Shown: positions 46,169-57,076, counted from the stretch's first letter. The stretch is 64,000 nt of DNA from Pseudorhodobacter sp. PARRP1 (GCA_002256245.1 NKIU01000002.1:558001-622000), one strand, 5' to 3'. A program made the numbers and translations. The notes: generated from the letters alone by a model not told the origin.

Positions 46169-47692
46169 ATGAATTACCTTCTTTCCATCATCGTCTTCCT
46201 GCCGGCGGTGGCAGCGGCCATCATGGCGCTGTTCCTGCGCGGATCAAACGAGGCCACCGCCAAAAACGCCAAATGGCTGGCGCTGATCGCCACCACGGCG
46301 ACCTTGATCGTCTCGCTGTTCGTGCTGAAGGGTTTTGACGCCAGCAACACCGGCTTTCAGTTTGTCGAAGAGGCCAGCTGGATCGTCGGGCTGAAATACA
46401 AGCTGGGCGTCGATGGCATCTCGATCCTGTTCGTGATGCTGACGACGTTCCTGATGCCCGTCACCATCCTGTCGTGCTGGGGTGTGACCGACCGCGTCAA
46501 GGAATACATGATCGCGTTCCTTTTGCTGGAAACGCTGATGCTTGGCGTGTTCCTCGCGCTGGATCTGGTGCTGTTCTACCTGTTCTTCGAGGCTGGCCTG
46601 ATCCCGATGTTCCTGATCATCGGCATCTGGGGCGGGCAGAACCGGATTTATGCGGCGTTCAAATTCTTCCTTTACACCTTCCTCGGCTCGGTGCTGATGT
46701 TGGTTGCGATGATCGCGATGTATTGGGCGGCGAAAACCACTGATATTCCGACGCTGATGGCGTTCAAGTTCGACTCTGCGCCGATGGTGGTGCTGGGGAT
46801 GAGCATCACGGGCGGCTTGCAAACCTTGCTGTTCCTTGCCTTCTTCGCCAGTTTTGCGGTGAAAATGCCGATGTGGCCGGTGCATACCTGGTTGCCCGAT
46901 GCGCACGTGCAGGCCCCGACGGCGGGTTCGGTCGTGCTGGCGGCGATTTTGCTGAAAATGGGCGGCTACGGCTTTCTGCGCTTCAGCCTGCCGATGTTCC
47001 CGGTGGGGGCTGAGGTGCTGTCGTCACTGGTGTTCTGGATGTCGGCGATTGCCATCGTTTACACCTCGCTGGTCGCACTGGCGCAGTCGGATATGAAAAA
47101 GCTGATCGCTTATTCCTCGGTCGCCCACATGGGTTATGTCACCTTGGGGATTTTTGCCGCCAACCAACAGGGCGTGGACGGCGCGATTTTCCAGATGATC
47201 AGCCACGGCTTTATATCAGGCGCGATGTTCCTGTGCGTGGGCGTGATCTATGACCGGATGCACACACGCGAGATTGACGCCTACGGTGGCCTTGTGAACC
47301 GGATGCCCGCCTATGCGCTGGTGTTCATGTTCTTTACCATGGCGAACGTTGGCCTGCCCGGCACATCGGGTTTCGTCGGTGAATTCCTTGTGCTGACAGG
47401 TATCTTCCAAGTCAACACCTGGGTCGCTGCCGTTGCCACCAGCGGCGTGATCTTCTCGGCGGCCTATGGGCTTTACCTGTATCGCCGTGTCGCCTTTGGC
47501 GCGCTGGTGAAAGAGGCGCTTGCCACCATTCAGGACATGAGCCGCCGCGAGCGTGCGATCTTTGCGCCGCTGGTGGTGATGACCCTGCTTCTGGGGGTTT
47601 ATCCGGCGCTGGTGCTGGACATCATCGGGCCTTCGGTGAAGGCGCTTGTCGATAACTACCAAGTGGCCGTCACGGCCTTTGCTGCGAACTAA
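46169..47692 (+). CDS. nuoM: NADH-quinone oxidoreductase subunit M
   Basis: 507 aa antiporter-like subunit, 14 TM helices. [20 protein letters not shown] (TM4-5 glutamate) and [19 protein letters not shown] are the signature segments, with the central TM7 lysine region [16 protein letters not shown]. 4 nt after nuoL. Confidence 0.96.
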   Translation: MNYLLSIIVFLPAVAAAIMALFLRGSNEATAKNAKWLALIATTATLIVSLFVLKGFDASNTGFQFVEEASWIVGLKYKLGVDGISILFVMLTTFLMPVTILSCWGVTDRVKEYMIAFLLLETLMLGVFLALDLVLFYLFFEAGLIPMFLIIGIWGGQNRIYAAFKFFLYTFLGSVLMLVAMIAMYWAAKTTDIPTLMAFKFDSAPMVVLGMSITGGLQTLLFLAFFASFAVKMPMWPVHTWLPDAHVQAPTAGSVVLAAILLKMGGYGFLRFSLPMFPVGAEVLSSLVFWMSAIAIVYTSLVALAQSDMKKLIAYSSVAHMGYVTLGIFAANQQGVDGAIFQMISHGFISGAMFLCVGVIYDRMHTREIDAYGGLVNRMPAYALVFMFFTMANVGLPGTSGFVGEFLVLTGIFQVNTWVAAVATSGVIFSAAYGLYLYRRVAFGALVKEALATIQDMSRRERAIFAPLVVMTLLLGVYPALVLDIIGPSVKALVDNYQVAVTAFAAN

Positions 47693-47704
47693 GGGACAGA
47701 ACAG

Positions 47705-49138
47705 ATGATCGCTTTGGATTTTCACAACGTTCTGCCCGAAATTGTGCTGGCGCTTTACGCGATGGCGGCGCTGCTGGCCTGCGTTTACGCAGGCAAGGAT
47801 GCGCTGACGGGTGTGGTGACATGGGCGACTGCGGGGGTGTTCATCGCCCTTGCCGCCTATATCGGTTTTGCGGGCGAAGGCAGCGTTGCAGCCTTCGGTG
47901 GCATGTTCATCGACGACGCATTTGCGCGCTTTGCCAAGGTGGTGATCCTGCTGTCGGCGGCGGGTGTGCTGCTGATGTCGCAGGATTATCTGGCGCGCAA
48001 TCAGATGGGGCGGTTTGAATATCCGATCCTGATCGCGCTGGCGGTGGTGGGCATGATGTTCATGGTCTCGGCTGGCGATCTGATGACGCTGTATCTGGGT
48101 CTGGAGCTGCAATCGCTGGCTTTGTATGTCGTGGCCGCAATGAAGCGCGATGATGTCAAATCGACCGAAGCGGGCCTGAAGTATTTCGTGCTGGGCTCGC
48201 TGTCGTCGGGCCTGCTGCTGTATGGTGCGTCTTTGGTCTATGGCTATGCGGGCACCACCGATTTCGCGGGCATCATGTCCACGCTGGCCGAGCCGCATAT
48301 CGGTCTGGTGATCGGCCTTGTGTTCCTGATCGCGGGTATGGCGTTCAAGGTTTCGGCGGCACCCTTCCACATGTGGACGCCGGACGTTTACGAAGGCGCG
48401 CCCACCCCGGTGACGGCGTTTTTTGCCACCGCTCCGAAAGCCGCCGCAATGGCGATGATTGCCCGCGTGGTGTTCGATGCGTTTGGCTCGATCCCGGCGC
48501 AATGGGGGCAGGTGCTGGCGGCGCTGGCGGTGGCCTCGATGTTCCTTGGCGCAATCGCCGCGATCGGCCAGCGCGATATCAAGCGGCTGATGGCCTATTC
48601 CTCGATCGCCCACATGGGCTACGCTTTGGTTGGTCTGGCCGCTGGCACCGCTGAAGGCGTGCAGGCCATGCTGATCTACATGGCGATCTACGTCACGATG
48701 AACCTTGGCACCTTTGCCTTCATCATGTCGCTGGAGCGTGATGGAAAATCCATCAGCGATATCGATAGCCTGAACATGTTCTCGAAGCGCGAGCCTTTGA
48801 AGGCGCTGGCCGTGCTGATCCTGATGTTCAGCTTGGCAGGCGTGCCGCCGATGCTGGGGTTTTTCGGGAAGTTCTATGTGCTGAAGGCCGCCGTTGATGC
48901 GGGGATGACATGGCTGGCGCTGGCGGGGGCTGTGGCCTCGGTGATCGGCGCGTTCTATTATCTGCGCATCGTGTTCTTCATGTATTTTGGCCGTGAAACC
49001 GCAGGGGCGACCAGCCGGATGGCGCCGGTGCAATGGCTGATGCTGGTGGCGGTGGCGGCGGTGATGCTGCTGGGCGTCGTCAACCTGTTTGGCATCGAAG
49101 CGGTGGCTGCCACCGCGGCAGCAGCACTTGTCGGCTAA
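47705..49138 (+). CDS. nuoN: NADH-quinone oxidoreductase subunit N
   Basis: 477 aa antiporter-like subunit, 14 TM helices. [40 protein letters not shown] and [19 protein letters not shown] are conserved. Last nuo gene; its end overlaps the start of birA, so downstream genes are co-transcribed. Confidence 0.96.
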   Translation: MIALDFHNVLPEIVLALYAMAALLACVYAGKDALTGVVTWATAGVFIALAAYIGFAGEGSVAAFGGMFIDDAFARFAKVVILLSAAGVLLMSQDYLARNQMGRFEYPILIALAVVGMMFMVSAGDLMTLYLGLELQSLALYVVAAMKRDDVKSTEAGLKYFVLGSLSSGLLLYGASLVYGYAGTTDFAGIMSTLAEPHIGLVIGLVFLIAGMAFKVSAAPFHMWTPDVYEGAPTPVTAFFATAPKAAAMAMIARVVFDAFGSIPAQWGQVLAALAVASMFLGAIAAIGQRDIKRLMAYSSIAHMGYALVGLAAGTAEGVQAMLIYMAIYVTMNLGTFAFIMSLERDGKSISDIDSLNMFSKREPLKALAVLILMFSLAGVPPMLGFFGKFYVLKAAVDAGMTWLALAGAVASVIGAFYYLRIVFFMYFGRETAGATSRMAPVQWLMLVAVAAVMLLGVVNLFGIEAVAATAAAALVG

Positions 49139-49883
49139 GCCCGCATGGCCGGCAGGCGTGGCGCGTCACGTCCTGCAAACGGTTGACAGCACCAATGCCT
49201 ATGCGTTGCGCATGGCCCCGGATACTCCGGGGCCTGCGTGGTTTCTGGGGCTCGAGCAAACCGCAGGCCGGGGCAGGCGGGCGCGCCCCTGGGCCAGCCC
49301 GCGCGGCAATTTCTACGCCACATTGCTGTTGCACCCGACAGAGCCGCCCGAGCAGATTGCCCTGCGCAGCTTTGCCGCAAGCCTTGCCTTGCGCGACGCC
49401 TTCGTCAGCCTGACCGGGCTTCCGGGTGCGTTCGCCTTGAAATGGCCGAATGATGTTTTGCTGAACGGCGGCAAGGTCGCGGGGATTTTGCTGGAAAGTT
49501 CGGCGCGCGCGCAGGGCTTTGATCTTGCCATCGGCATCGGCGTCAACCTGATCGGCGCGCCCGATCCAGCAGCGGTGGAACCCGGTGCCACCATCCCCGT
49601 CAGCCTGCTTGCCGAAACCGGCCTGCGCGTGACACCCGAGGCTTTTCTCGATGCGCTTGCCCCGGCCTATGCCGCATGGGAAGCGGCCTTTGTGCGGGAT
49701 GGTTTTGCAGCCTTGCGTGCCGAATGGTTGGCCCATGCCGCACGTTTGGGCGATACCATCCGCGCCCGCACCGGCACCCAAACCCGCGAAGGCACCTTCG
49801 AGACCATTGATCCCTCAGGCAATCTGATCCTGCGAATGTCGTCCGGCCCTGTCGCAATCCCTGCGGCAGAGGTGTTTTTCTAA
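49128..49883 (+). CDS. birA: Biotin--[acetyl-CoA-carboxylase] ligase
   Basis: Attaches biotin to carboxylase and BCCP subunits. The ATP-biotin motif is [15 protein letters not shown], then [20 protein letters not shown], and [10 protein letters not shown] at the N-terminus. No DNA-binding domain, so class I ligase only. The start is uncertain: TTG 49128 ([10 protein letters not shown], 251 aa) fits the typical N-terminus; the track start at 49089 and GTG 49158 are alternatives. Overlaps the nuoN end by 11 nt with the chosen start. Together with coaX and rnj it forms the 3' part of the transcript. Confidence 0.9.
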   Translation: MSAKPAWPAGVARHVLQTVDSTNAYALRMAPDTPGPAWFLGLEQTAGRGRRARPWASPRGNFYATLLLHPTEPPEQIALRSFAASLALRDAFVSLTGLPGAFALKWPNDVLLNGGKVAGILLESSARAQGFDLAIGIGVNLIGAPDPAAVEPGATIPVSLLAETGLRVTPEAFLDALAPAYAAWEAAFVRDGFAALRAEWLAHAARLGDTIRARTGTQTREGTFETIDPSGNLILRMSSGPVAIPAAEVFF

Positions 49884-49895
49884 GTGGGGCGTGAC

Positions 49896-50669
49896 ATGCT
49901 TCTGGCCATCGACTGCGGCAACACCAACACCGTGTTTTCCATCTGGAACGGCGCGCGGTTCATCGCCACCTGGCGCATCGCCACCGATCACAAACGCACG
50001 GCGGATGAGTATTTCGTCTGGCTCTCCAGCCTGCTGATGCTGACCAAAACCGAAGCCCAGATCACCGAAGCCATCATCAGCAGCACCGTGCCGCGCGTGG
50101 TGTTCAACCTGCGTGTGCTGTGTGATCGCTATTTCAACTGCCGCCCGCTGGTGGTCGGCAAGCCCGACTGCAACCTGCCGGTGGCCCCGCGCGTCGATCA
50201 GGGCACCACCGTCGGCCCCGACCGCTTGGTCAACACTGTGGCCGGGTTTGATCGCCACGGCGGCAATCTGATCGTGGTTGATTTCGGCACCGCCACCACC
50301 TTTGACGTGGTCGATCACGACGGCGCTTATGTTGGCGGCGTGATTGCCCCCGGCGTCAACCTAAGCCTTGAGGCGCTGCACATGGCCGCCGCCGCTTTGC
50401 CGCATATTGATGTCGCCAAACCCGCAAAAGCCATCGGCACGAATACGGTGGCTTGTATGCAGTCGGGCGTGTATTGGGGCTATATCGGGCTGATCGAAGG
50501 CATCGTGCGCGCCGTGCGCCGCGAACGCGAGACGCCAATGAACGTTATTGCCACTGGCGGACTGGCCTCGTTGTTCGCCCAAGGAACGGAACTATTTCAC
50601 AAAGTAGAGGACGATTTGACCATGCATGGCCTTGTCCTCATCAACCAATACAACAAGGAAACGGCATGA
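49896..50669 (+). CDS. coaX: Type III pantothenate kinase
   Basis: First step of CoA synthesis: phosphorylates pantothenate. 257 aa from ATG 49896 (MLLAIDCGNTNTVFSIWNG). The actin-fold phosphate motifs DCGNTNT and VVDFGTATTFDVVD, and the pantothenate-site GPDRLVNTVAG, are present. ATGA overlap with rnj. The type III enzyme replaces CoaA in many alphaproteobacteria. Confidence 0.95.
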   Translation: MLLAIDCGNTNTVFSIWNGARFIATWRIATDHKRTADEYFVWLSSLLMLTKTEAQITEAIISSTVPRVVFNLRVLCDRYFNCRPLVVGKPDCNLPVAPRVDQGTTVGPDRLVNTVAGFDRHGGNLIVVDFGTATTFDVVDHDGAYVGGVIAPGVNLSLEALHMAAAALPHIDVAKPAKAIGTNTVACMQSGVYWGYIGLIEGIVRAVRRERETPMNVIATGGLASLFAQGTELFHKVEDDLTMHGLVLINQYNKETA

Positions 50670-52342
50670 GCGGTGAGCGGCTGATTTATCTACCATTGGG
50701 CGGGGCCGGCGAGATCGGCATGAACGCCTATATCTACGGCTATGGCCCGAAAGGGCGCGAGCGTCTGATCCTCGTCGATCTTGGCGTGGCTTTCCCGGAT
50801 ATGGACACATCCCCCGGCGTTGATCTGATCATGCCGGATATCTCTTGGCTGGCAGATAAACTGGACCGGCTAGAGGCCATTTTCATCACCCACGCCCACG
50901 AAGACCACATCGGCGCTTTGGCGCATCTGTGGCCAACCTTGCGCAAACCCGTCTATGCGCGCAAATTCACCGCCACCATTGGCCGGTTGAAGTTTGAAGA
51001 ATACGGCCTGCCGAAAGACGCGATCACCACGGTTGAATCCCGCCCCCACACGGTAGAGGCTGGCCCCTTCAAGGTGCAATTCGTCCCCGTCGCCCATTCG
51101 ATCCCGGAATCCGGTGGTCTGGTGATCGACACGCCTGCGGGCCGGATTTTCCATTCGGGCGATTTCAAACGCGACGCGACGCCGATTGTCGGCGAAGGCT
51201 GGGATGATGCGGTGATGGAGGCGATTGCCGCCGAGCGTCCGATCAAGGCGCTGATGTGCGATAGCACCAACGTGTTCTCGCTGCACGAAGGCCGCTCGGA
51301 AAGCACCCTGAAAGACCCGATTGCCGAGTTGATCAAGACCTCGGGCGGCATGGTCGTGGCCACCACTTTTGCCTCGAACGTCGCCCGCCTGAAAACCTTG
51401 GCTGAAGCGGGCCGGATGGCGGATCGTTCGGTCTGCTTGCTCGGTCGTGCGATGAAGCGGATGGTGTCGGCGGCCGAAGAATCCGGTGTGCTGAAAGACT
51501 TCCCGCCCACGATCACGCCCGAGCAGGCGCTGGAAGTGCCGCGCAAGAACCTGATGCTGATCGTGACGGGAAGCCAAGGTGAACGCCGCGCGGCCTCGGC
51601 GCAACTCAGCCGTGGCAAATATCTCGGGATCGAGATGAAAGAGGGCGATACCTTCCTGTTCTCGTCCAAGATCATCCCCGGCAATGAACGCGGCGTTTAT
51701 GCCATCGTCAACGCTTTGTCCGAAAAGGGCGTCAACATCGTTGATGACAACAACGGACTTTACCACGTCTCGGGCCACGCCAACCGCCCGGATCTCGAGC
51801 ATGTGCACCGCCTGTTCCTGCCCGATATGCTGATCCCGATGCACGGCGAACACCGCCATCTGCGCGAACATGCCCGCATCGGGCTAGAGGCTGGCATCGC
51901 CTCGGCGGTTGTCTCCAATGGCATGATGATGGACATCACCGGCGATGTGCCGAAGGTCGCCGAACATATCGAGGCGGGCCGCACTTACCTCGACGGCTCG
52001 GTGCTGATCGGCGCGCTGGACGGCGTGGTGCGCAACCGCATCCGCATGGCGCTGAACGGCCTTGCGATGGTCACCGTGATCCTTGACGAGCAAGACCGCC
52101 CGCTGGGTGAGGCTTGGGTCGAGTTGATGGGCCTGCCCGAAACCGGCAAAGGCGGGCGCAATCTGGCCGAGACGCTGGAAACCGAACTGACCGATTTCGT
52201 CGATGGTGCGGGTCGCAAAATTCTTGCCAATGACGACAAGATGGACGAAGCCCTGCGCAAAATCGTCCGGCAAGTCTCGATGGAAGAGATCGGCAAAAAG
52301 CCTGAAGTGATCGTTGTGGTCAGCCGTTTGGCTGCCGAATAA
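50666..52342 (+). CDS. rnj: Ribonuclease J
   Basis: 558 aa metallo-beta-lactamase/beta-CASP exo-endoribonuclease, a 5'-3' RNA processing enzyme. The metal site is THAHEDHIGAL; PVAHSIPESGGLVI, HSGDFKRD and the beta-CASP STNVFSLHEGRSESTL and ATTFASNVARLK are intact. Coupled to coaX by ATGA overlap, a gene order found in other alphaproteobacteria. The C-terminal VSRLAAE ends the gene; a terminator follows at 52529. Confidence 0.96.
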   Translation: MSGERLIYLPLGGAGEIGMNAYIYGYGPKGRERLILVDLGVAFPDMDTSPGVDLIMPDISWLADKLDRLEAIFITHAHEDHIGALAHLWPTLRKPVYARKFTATIGRLKFEEYGLPKDAITTVESRPHTVEAGPFKVQFVPVAHSIPESGGLVIDTPAGRIFHSGDFKRDATPIVGEGWDDAVMEAIAAERPIKALMCDSTNVFSLHEGRSESTLKDPIAELIKTSGGMVVATTFASNVARLKTLAEAGRMADRSVCLLGRAMKRMVSAAEESGVLKDFPPTITPEQALEVPRKNLMLIVTGSQGERRAASAQLSRGKYLGIEMKEGDTFLFSSKIIPGNERGVYAIVNALSEKGVNIVDDNNGLYHVSGHANRPDLEHVHRLFLPDMLIPMHGEHRHLREHARIGLEAGIASAVVSNGMMMDITGDVPKVAEHIEAGRTYLDGSVLIGALDGVVRNRIRMALNGLAMVTVILDEQDRPLGEAWVELMGLPETGKGGRNLAETLETELTDFVDGAGRKILANDDKMDEALRKIVRQVSMEEIGKKPEVIVVVSRLAAE

Positions 52343-52465
52343 TCCATACCAACGCGGTTTGCGCTGTGCCACACATCGCAAACCGCTGCCATCTGTCCCC
52401 GCCATTTGCCGGGTGAAAAATCAACATATAGTGGGTCTGTGCGCCAAAAACACATCTGACAGAGA

Positions 52466-52485
52466 TCTGTCCCCGCGGGGACAGA
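52466..52485. repeat. 20-bp perfect palindrome (TCTGTCCCCGCGGGGACAGA)
   Basis: Perfect 20-mer; shares TGTCC(A/C)CGCG(T/G)GGACA with the 16-mer at 13995. A half-site ATCTGTCCCCGC lies 75 nt earlier (52391-52402) in the same spacer. Lies between rnj and the shared terminator. Confidence 0.6.
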
Positions 52486-52528
52486 ATTTCCCCTTGTTCA
52501 AGCGCTGCGAACCCCGGTTCTGAAATGC

Positions 52529-52557
52529 AAAAGGCCCCGCAAATCGCGGGGCCTTTT
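52529..52557. terminator. Bidirectional terminator between rnj and the DEAD-box helicase
   Basis: CAAAAGGCCCCGC-AAATC-GCGGGGCCTTTTG: an 8-bp GC stem with AAAA on one side and TTTT on the other, so it can end both the rnj (plus) and rhlE-like (minus) transcripts. Confidence 0.85.
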
Positions 52558-52589
52558 GTCATTCTGGCGGCTGTTGGATCGCTCCAATA

Positions 52590-54302
52590 TCAGCCTTCGG
52601 TGCCGGTGGCGGGCGCGTCTTCCGGCTCGTCGGCGGTGATGGTGCTGATGGCAAAGCTGCGCATCAGGAAGTCGGGCATATGGTCGCCCATGCCAACCAC
52701 CCGCTCGCCATTGTCACGCCCGCCGCGGTAGTCGCGGCGCTCATCCCCACGGCCATCGCCCCGGCGGTCATCCCGGCGCGGCTCGTGGCGGTTGTCATTG
52801 CGACCCTCGCCCCGACCCTCAGCGCGACCCTCGCTGCGGCCTTCCGTGCGATGCTCATGGCGATGCTCGCCCCGGCTTTCCGACGAACGCGGCTCTGAAA
52901 CCCGACCCTCTGGGCGGCGATCATCCGCGCGATCTTCCCGACGCGGACGCTCGGTACGCTCGGGCCGGGCTGCGGGTTCCGCGGCCACAGGCGCTTCAAC
53001 GGCGGCTTCCACCTCGGCCACGGCAGCGGCTGCCACAACTGGCTTGTCCTCACGCGCGCCACGCTCACGCGGGCCACGCCCACCACGGCTGCGCGACGAC
53101 GAAGACCGCTCTTCGCGCGCGCGCTCGGGTTGATCCGACGCACCTTCCAACGCACCTTCCGGCACTTCGCCACGCGGGATCGGCTGTTTCACCAGCGCTT
53201 CAATCGCGTTGATGTATTTGTCGTCCGACGGCACCGCGATGGTGTAAGCCTTGCCCAGACGCCCGGCACGACCGGTGCGGCCAATGCGGTGGACGTAATC
53301 TTCCGGGTGGCTTGGCGCGTCAAAGTTGAACACATGGCTGACGGCCGGAATATCAAGCCCGCGCGCCGCCACATCCGACGCCACCAGCAAATGCACCGAG
53401 CCATCGCGGAACCCATCCAGCGTCTTGGTGCGCACCGATTGATCCAGATCGCCGTGGATCGGCGAGGCATTGAAGCCGTGCTGTTTCAGCGATTTCGACA
53501 CCACATCCACGTCCATCTTGCGGTTGCAGAAGATGATCGCATTGGTGCAAGTCTCGCCCTCGGCACGGATCAACGCGCGCAACACGGCGCGTTTTTCGGC
53601 AAAGGATTTGTCTTTGCGCGATGGCGTGAACTGGATCAGCTTTTGCTCAATCGTCAGCGACGTCGTCGCCTGCCGCGCCACTTCAACCTTCACAGCCCCC
53701 GACAGGAACGTGTTGGTGATCCGCTCAATCTCCGGTGCCATCGTCGCCGAATAGAAGAAGGTCTGCCGCGTGAACGGCGTCAGGCTGAAGATGCGTTCGA
53801 TATCGGGGATGAAACCCATATCCAGCATCCGGTCGGCCTCATCCACCACCATGATCTGCACGCCGGTCAAAAGCAGCTTGCCGCGTTCGTGGTGATCCAG
53901 CAGGCGGCCGGGGGTGGCGATCAGCACATCGACGCCACGGTCGATCAGCTTGTCTTGCTCGCCAAACGACACGCCGCCGATCAGCAGCGCTTTGGTCAGC
54001 TTGGTGTATTTGGCATAGACATCAAAGTTTTCCGCCACCTGAGCCGCCAATTCGCGGGTCGGGGCCAGCACAAGGCTGCGCGGCATCCGTGCCTTGGCGC
54101 GGCCTTGGCCCAGCAAAGTGATCATCGGCAGCGTAAAGCTGGCGGTCTTGCCGGTGCCGGTTTGGGCGATGCCCAACACGTCGCGGCCCGCCAAGGCGTG
54201 CGGGATGGCTTGGGCTTGGATCGGGGTGGGGGTTTCGTAGCCGGCTTCTGCCACGGCCTGAAGCACGCGGGGGTCCAGCGCGAGATCTGAGAATTTGGTC
54301 AT
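52590..54302 (-). CDS. DEAD-box ATP-dependent RNA helicase, RhlE-like
   Basis: 570 aa. Unwinds RNA in ribosome assembly or decay, especially in the cold. The Q motif TPTPIQAQAIPHA, walker A AQTGTGKT, PTRELA, DEAD in VVDEADRMLDMGF, SAT and HRIGRTGRAGR are all intact in residues 1-375. The C-terminal tail (about 385-570) is a long low-complexity region of Arg, Glu, Asp and Gly repeats (EGRSEGRAEGRGEGRNDN), typical of RhlE-like helicases that bind RNA nonspecifically. In the 5' leader a GC-rich hairpin (CGCCCC-GGCGTCT-GGGGCG, about 54360-54380) may affect its expression. Confidence 0.9.
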   Translation of the reverse strand: MTKFSDLALDPRVLQAVAEAGYETPTPIQAQAIPHALAGRDVLGIAQTGTGKTASFTLPMITLLGQGRAKARMPRSLVLAPTRELAAQVAENFDVYAKYTKLTKALLIGGVSFGEQDKLIDRGVDVLIATPGRLLDHHERGKLLLTGVQIMVVDEADRMLDMGFIPDIERIFSLTPFTRQTFFYSATMAPEIERITNTFLSGAVKVEVARQATTSLTIEQKLIQFTPSRKDKSFAEKRAVLRALIRAEGETCTNAIIFCNRKMDVDVVSKSLKQHGFNASPIHGDLDQSVRTKTLDGFRDGSVHLLVASDVAARGLDIPAVSHVFNFDAPSHPEDYVHRIGRTGRAGRLGKAYTIAVPSDDKYINAIEALVKQPIPRGEVPEGALEGASDQPERAREERSSSSRSRGGRGPRERGAREDKPVVAAAAVAEVEAAVEAPVAAEPAARPERTERPRREDRADDRRPEGRVSEPRSSESRGEHRHEHRTEGRSEGRAEGRGEGRNDNRHEPRRDDRRGDGRGDERRDYRGGRDNGERVVGMGDHMPDFLMRSFAISTITADEPEDAPATGTEG

Positions 54303-54470
54303 CTGCGTCCTAAAGATGCGGGGTCGGCCCGCATGGAATGAAGGGACGCTGCTTTCCGGGCGCCCCGGCGTCTGGGGCGTTAAGGCCCTGCCGCGCGCAT
54401 ATCGGATTGCGCGCGGAAGGTCAAGGATTGTGGATAAAACTGCCGGTTTTGGCCAGATTTAGCCGCTGTT

Positions 54471-55979
54471 TCAGCCGATATCAAAGCTGACGCCCTGCGC
54501 CAGCGGCAAAGTGGTGCCGTAGTTGATGGTGTTGGTCGCGCGCCGCATATAGGCTTTCCACGCGTCCGAACCGCTCTCCCGCCCGCCGCCGGTTTCCTTC
54601 TCACCGCCAAACGCCCCGCCGATTTCAGCGCCCGAGGGGCCGATGTTGACATTGGCGATGCCGCAATCGCTGCCGCGCGCCGACAAAAACGCCTCCGCCT
54701 CGCGCAGATCATTGGTGAAGATCGACGAGGACAGCCCCTGCGGGACTTCATTGTGTTTCTCAAGCACATCGTCGAAGTCTTTGTAGCGCATCACGTAAAG
54801 GATCGGCGCAAAGGTTTCATGCACCACGGGGCCCACCTGCGCAGGCATCTCAACCAAGGCCGGATGCGCGTAAGCCCCGCCCAGACCCGTCACCGCCGCG
54901 CCACCATGCACCGTGCCACCCGCCGCACGGGCTTCGGCGAGGGCCTTTTCCATCCCCACCAGCGCGCCATCATCAATCAGCGGCCCGATCAGCACCCCGG
55001 TTTCCAAGGGATTTCCGACCTTGACGCTGGCATAGGCAGCCTTCAGGCGCGGCAGGAAGGTGTCGTAGATGCTGTCATGCAGGAACAGGCGGCGCAGGGT
55101 GGTGCAGCGCTGCCCCGCCGTGCCCATCGCCGCAAAAGCCACCCCGCGCAGGGTCAGGTCAAGATCAGCCGAGGGCGTGACGATGGCCGCATTGTTGCCG
55201 CCAAGTTCCAGCAGGCTGCGGCCAAAGCGGGCGGCGACCTTGGGGCCAACCGCGCGGCCCATCCGGGTCGATCCGGTGGCGGAAACCAAGGCGACCTTGG
55301 GGCTATCGACCAAGGCCTCACCCAAAATGCTGCCGCCGATCAGCAGGCTCGACAGCCCTTCTGGCGCATGGTGGCCCGCATCGGCAAAGCGCTTCAACGC
55401 GCGCTCCAGCAGGGCGTGGGCTGCGAGGGCGGAAAGCGAGGCTTTCTCGGACGGCTTCCACACCACGGCATTGCCGCAGACCAAGGCCAGCGCGGTATTC
55501 CACGACCAAACGGCGACGGGGAAGTTGAACGCCGAGATGACGCCAATCACACCAAGCGGATGCCAGGTTTCCATCATGCGGTGGCTGGGGCGTTCCGAGG
55601 CAATCGTATAGCCGTAAAGCTGCCGCGACAGGCCAACGGCAAAGTCGCAAATGTCGATCATCTCCTGCACTTCGCCCAAGCCTTCCGACACCACCTTGCC
55701 GACCTCGATCGACAGCAGACGCCCCAAGGCGGCCTTGTTGGTGCGCAACTCCTCACCCAACAGGCGCACCAATTCGCCACGCTGTGGGGCAGGCACATTG
55801 CGCCAATCACGGTAAGCGCGGTGGGCGGCCTGAATGGCGGCTTCGGCCTCGGCTGGGGTATGTTCGGCGATGGCACCCAGGCTTTCGCCGCTGATCGGGG
55901 TGCGGGTGGGCATCGCGCCCTTTGCGGGCGTGACGCCAAGTTGGGCCAGCAGGGTTTGCACTTCGGAATTCAGCGACAT
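54471..55979 (-). CDS. ALDH7-family aldehyde dehydrogenase (alpha-aminoadipic semialdehyde type)
   Basis: 502 aa NAD-dependent dehydrogenase. The catalytic Cys in MGTAGQRCTTLRRL (about 292-298) and the general-base Glu in LLELGGNNAA are visible. The C-terminal block PSGAEIGGAFGGEKETGGGR then ESGSDAWKAYMRR is hallmark of ALDH7 (antiquitin/AmaB), which oxidises alpha-aminoadipate semialdehyde / piperideine-6-carboxylate in lysine breakdown. No other lysine-catabolism gene is in the window, so the physiological substrate remains inferred. Two alternative starts are not needed: MSLNSEVQTLL at 55979 fits. Confidence 0.9.
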   Translation of the reverse strand: MSLNSEVQTLLAQLGVTPAKGAMPTRTPISGESLGAIAEHTPAEAEAAIQAAHRAYRDWRNVPAPQRGELVRLLGEELRTNKAALGRLLSIEVGKVVSEGLGEVQEMIDICDFAVGLSRQLYGYTIASERPSHRMMETWHPLGVIGVISAFNFPVAVWSWNTALALVCGNAVVWKPSEKASLSALAAHALLERALKRFADAGHHAPEGLSSLLIGGSILGEALVDSPKVALVSATGSTRMGRAVGPKVAARFGRSLLELGGNNAAIVTPSADLDLTLRGVAFAAMGTAGQRCTTLRRLFLHDSIYDTFLPRLKAAYASVKVGNPLETGVLIGPLIDDGALVGMEKALAEARAAGGTVHGGAAVTGLGGAYAHPALVEMPAQVGPVVHETFAPILYVMRYKDFDDVLEKHNEVPQGLSSSIFTNDLREAEAFLSARGSDCGIANVNIGPSGAEIGGAFGGEKETGGGRESGSDAWKAYMRRATNTINYGTTLPLAQGVSFDIG

Positions 55980-56179
55980 TTCGACCTCTTCTGACAGGGA
56001 TTTTCGGCACTAAGCCGAGGCTGCCGCGCAGGCGCAAGGGGGACAGGTGGTGGCGCAAGACCCGCGTTGTGGCGTATTTTGCGACAGATCGCCAAAGACA
56101 CGCTGCATACTGCAGGGCAGATTGCGGCGGATCACCCAAGCCGACGGGCGATATAGAGCAAGCTGCAAGGTCGAAAAAT

Positions 56180-57076
56180 TTAGGAAAACCGCGAGAAGAT
56201 CAGGCCCAACCCCAGCACCGCCAGCCCGGCGCCTGCCCAACTGAGAGCGGTGGGGCGTTGCCCGGTGCGCAACCACAGCAGCGGCAGGATGATCACTGGC
56301 GACGTGGCGGAGAGTGTTGCGATGATCCCGGTTTGCGAGCCTTGCAGGGCGTAAAGAAACAGCGTCATGCCAACGAGCAGCCCTACGAACGCAATGGCAG
56401 CGGTCCACAGCAGCGGCTTTGCGCCAAGGGTCGGAGTGGGCGGTGCCGCGGGTGTGACCGCAAGCGCGCCCATCACAAGGCCAGAGGCCCCGACGCGGAA
56501 CAGCGATGCAAGGTAGGGGTCAATGCCGGTGACCATCACCGGACGGGCAATCAGCGACCCGGCGGCTTGACCGAAAGCTGCGCCAAGGCCAAACAGGATG
56601 CCAATGAACGCGGTGCCTTGATACGCCTCTAAGCGGTGCGCGTTGGCGCTGGGGCGGCCCAGGATCGCCAAGGCGACGCCGCTGGCGGTCAGGGCGATGC
56701 CAAACACCGCCCGCCATGGCAGCGCCTCACCCAACAGCGCCCAACCCATCACCGCGGCCATCGGGGCATTCAGCGCAAACACAGCACCCGCACGCCGCGG
56801 GCCAATCCGGCCCACAGCGGCGAAGTTCAGCGTGTCGCCCAGTAGGATACCAACGACGCCCGAGATCGCGAGGGTCAACAGCGCAGTGCTGTCCGGCACG
56901 CCAAAGCCATTTGTGGCAAGCACAATCAGCGCCAAAAGCAGGGTGACAAACAACTGGCGGAACAGGTTGAAGTGAAACGCGCCAAGGCTGCGCACCGCAT
57001 CGGCGGCAAAAAGCCCGGTGGTGGCCCAACAGGTGGCAGTGCCCAAGGCGGCAAGTTCGTGCAGGGGCAGGGCCAT
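56180..57076 (-). CDS. EamA/DMT-family transporter
   Basis: 298 aa from the ATG at 57076 (GTG 57079 is the alternative). Ten hydrophobic segments in two EamA repeats: ATCWATTGLFAADAVRSLGA ... and SPVIILPLLWLRTGQRPTAL near the end. Export or uptake substrate unknown. It is unrelated in detail to the other DMT protein at 8.8-9.7 kb. Preceded by prfC on the same strand with about a 65-nt gap. Confidence 0.85.
   Translation of the reverse strand: MALPLHELAALGTATCWATTGLFAADAVRSLGAFHFNLFRQLFVTLLLALIVLATNGFGVPDSTALLTLAISGVVGILLGDTLNFAAVGRIGPRRAGAVFALNAPMAAVMGWALLGEALPWRAVFGIALTASGVALAILGRPSANAHRLEAYQGTAFIGILFGLGAAFGQAAGSLIARPVMVTGIDPYLASLFRVGASGLVMGALAVTPAAPPTPTLGAKPLLWTAAIAFVGLLVGMTLFLYALQGSQTGIIATLSATSPVIILPLLWLRTGQRPTALSWAGAGLAVLGLGLIFSRFS

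Noticed and set aside
43375-46170. 931-aa minus-strand ORF
   Set aside because: Antisense to nuoK and nuoL; His/Arg/Gln-rich and without domains.
47216-49033. 605-aa minus-strand ORF
   Set aside because: Antisense to nuoM and nuoN; His/Gln/Arg-rich shadow.
54355-54385. GC hairpin upstream of the DEAD-box gene as terminator of the ALDH gene
   Set aside because: It lies beyond about 90 nt from the ALDH stop, with no T-tract on the minus strand; noted only as a possible 5'-leader structure.
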